Below, piece by piece: positions 12,790 to 14,005 of a stretch of DNA of 14,005 bases. This DNA is from Planctomycetota bacterium (lineage in GTDB: Bacteria > Planctomycetota > Phycisphaerae > WQYP01), in contig JAJXZA010000084.1 in assembly GCA_021780285.1 (NCBI GenBank), forward strand, positions 1 through 14,005, written 5' to 3'. Position 1 is the stretch's first letter; each line of letters opens with the position of its first letter. The notes beneath the pieces were generated by a model. It was not told the DNA's origin, did no database searches, and saw only the letters and a program-made list of their open reading frames with translations. Made by a program: the position numbers and the translations under genes.

Positions 12790-14005
12790 ATGAATACCAC
12801 CCACAACGATTCCTCTGAAACATCAGCAAGCAGCCCACCCAACCGCTCCAATGTAGCGGTAGCCGTTCCTATAACGCCGCGACCGTGGCTGGCCGAACGA
12901 GTTGTGGCGGGCGTGGGCCGCATTCCGGCGGCGGTTGGCCGGCAGCTTGATAAACTCGCAAATATGCCTGCGCCCATTGGGCCGGTCGTGCGATTTTTCA
13001 GTTCGGTTAAGTTGGGGTTGGTGTGGCTGGGGTTTACCGCCATTTACATAGGGCTAGGGTCGGGCCTGCCACAGCTTCGCTCCTATTTTGATGTCAGTTC
13101 CATGGAGTATTTTGACGCGTGGCCCATGGTAACGCTCATGATATTGCTGGCCATTACACTCATGACGGTCACGCTTCGCCGAATACCGCTTACCCTCTTC
13201 AAGCTTGGCGTATGGATGGTGCACACCGGCATTATTACGCTGCTGGTTGGCTGCTTTCTGTATTTCGGTCTTAAGCACGAGGGTTTGGTTCGCATTTTCA
13301 TGCATCAAAGCGTAAGTCACTATTATGATGGAGCGGAGCGAGCCTTGTACCTTCGCGTAGACGGCGCCGGCGGCACAAGCGAGAAAACGCAGATTGTTCC
13401 GCTGCCGAGCTTACCCATTTTTGAAAAACGCACCGCCTCCAACGGCCATCCTTTGAACATCCCCGTGCCACCTGCGCTGCGCCCGAGCATGGGCATTGGC
13501 ACCTCGGTAAGCATGAGTATCGTGGGCTACTACCCGTACAGCGAGCTTGGCCCGGTGGCCATTCCGCGTAAGCCGGGAGTACCGGCCAATCAGCCGGCCA
13601 TTCAATTCAATTTAGGCAAGGGTTCGACGATCACGGGCGGGAAATGGCTATTTGGATCAAGCCCGCGCGGCCGCGTGATGGATACCGATCTGCCCTATGG
13701 AGTGGAGTACCTGTACCATCCATCGGCACGGCGAATTCGTGATATATCAACGCCATTGCCCAGCTACGATGCGGTGATTGTCAAGATTCCAAAGCTGCAT
13801 CTGCGGCGGGTGTATGCGGTAAAAAAGGGGCAGCCCATTGCGATCACCGGCTCACCGTATCTGCTGGTGCCGATCGGCCATCTGGATATGCCGATGCTGT
13901 CGCCGGGTTACCGCGGCGCGCACAGTCAGGCGTATGCGTTTCAGGTGCAGCGTACCGATGCCAAGGGTGTATTTAATTTTGTGCGCGTTGCACTTTTCAG
14001 GTATC
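12790..14005 (+). CDS. ResB-like cytochrome c biogenesis protein (3' end outside window)
   Basis: The visible 405 residues start with a polar Ser/Asn-rich cytosolic tail and an amphipathic stretch, then FFSSVKLGLVWLGFTAIYIGLGSGLPQ starting at residue 69, the opening of ResB/Ccs1 proteins. Membrane segments are at about 73-93, 112-129 and 138-160, the last with the conserved GVWMVHTG (H145). A large non-membrane domain follows (about 165 to the edge), expected in the periplasm. ResB works with CcsA/ResC to move and attach haem to apocytochrome c. In Planctomycetes ResB and CcsA are often fused, so a CcsA part may follow beyond 14005; this cannot be seen. ATG 12790 lacks a good ribosome site (GGA lies about 16 bases upstream). 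The frame is open to the window edge. Confidence 0.82.
   Translation, partial: MNTTHNDSSETSASSPPNRSNVAVAVPITPRPWLAERVVAGVGRIPAAVGRQLDKLANMPAPIGPVVRFFSSVKLGLVWLGFTAIYIGLGSGLPQLRSYFDVSSMEYFDAWPMVTLMILLAITLMTVTLRRIPLTLFKLGVWMVHTGIITLLVGCFLYFGLKHEGLVRIFMHQSVSHYYDGAERALYLRVDGAGGTSEKTQIVPLPSLPIFEKRTASNGHPLNIPVPPALRPSMGIGTSVSMSIVGYYPYSELGPVAIPRKPGVPANQPAIQFNLGKGSTITGGKWLFGSSPRGRVMDTDLPYGVEYLYHPSARRIRDISTPLPSYDAVIVKIPKLHLRRVYAVKKGQPIAITGSPYLLVPIGHLDMPMLSPGYRGAHSQAYAFQVQRTDAKGVFNFVRVALFRY

Noticed and set aside
12684..13043. Open frame antisense to the start of the ResB-like gene
   Set aside because: It is the reverse of a well-supported membrane-protein reading frame and has no ribosome site or recognisable domain.

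Overview
The window looks like a chromosomal segment of a GC-rich, diderm bacterium, most likely a member of the Planctomycetes (a Phycisphaerae-like lineage). This is inferred from gene content and protein style, not from a marker gene. Supporting points are an LptE lipoprotein directly after a BamD-like tetratricopeptide protein (outer-membrane biogenesis), a BCCP whose biotin site reads EAMKVFN, and a large ResB-type cytochrome c biogenesis protein. No rRNA or phylogenetic marker is present, so the lineage is tentative.

Left part (1-4011, minus strand): an apparent operon, in order of transcription, of an M24 Xaa-Pro peptidase, accB (biotin carboxyl carrier protein), accC (biotin carboxylase) and a lineage-specific secreted protein. 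The first three are the familiar peptidase-accB-accC neighbourhood, but the efp gene often found between peptidase and accB is absent. A 220-base divergent promoter region (4012-4231) separates this operon from the plus-strand pair bamD-like / lptE, which overlap by ATGA and act in outer-membrane assembly.

Middle part (5788-9137): an AT-rich regulatory block carries 11-base-phased direct repeats resembling a PhoB/PhoP-type operator. It precedes an orphan canonical pstB (phosphate transporter ATPase) with no pstSCA or phoU in view. Then come, all on the minus strand, a tRNA-Gly(CCC), a DUF2156 / lysyl-phosphatidylglycerol-synthase C-domain protein, and a second PstB-family protein. The second PstB keeps Walker A and Walker B but has lost the Q-loop Gln, the LSGGQ signature and the H-switch His. 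This degenerate PstB paired with a DUF2156 gene is the most unusual content of the window.

Accessory part (about 9138-10560): a Doc-type toxin and AbrB/MazE-type antitoxin pair. It has a clear promoter with tandem operator repeats, and an imperfect direct repeat of about 75 bases with a REP-like palindrome core lies on each side. The roughly 390 bases before and 450 bases after the toxin-antitoxin genes have no convincing coding sequence but several inverted repeats.

Right part (10563-14005): cinA (plus), convergent with a MarR-family regulator (minus). A divergent region with palindromes that could be MarR operators follows, and then a ResB-like cytochrome c biogenesis gene that runs off the right edge.
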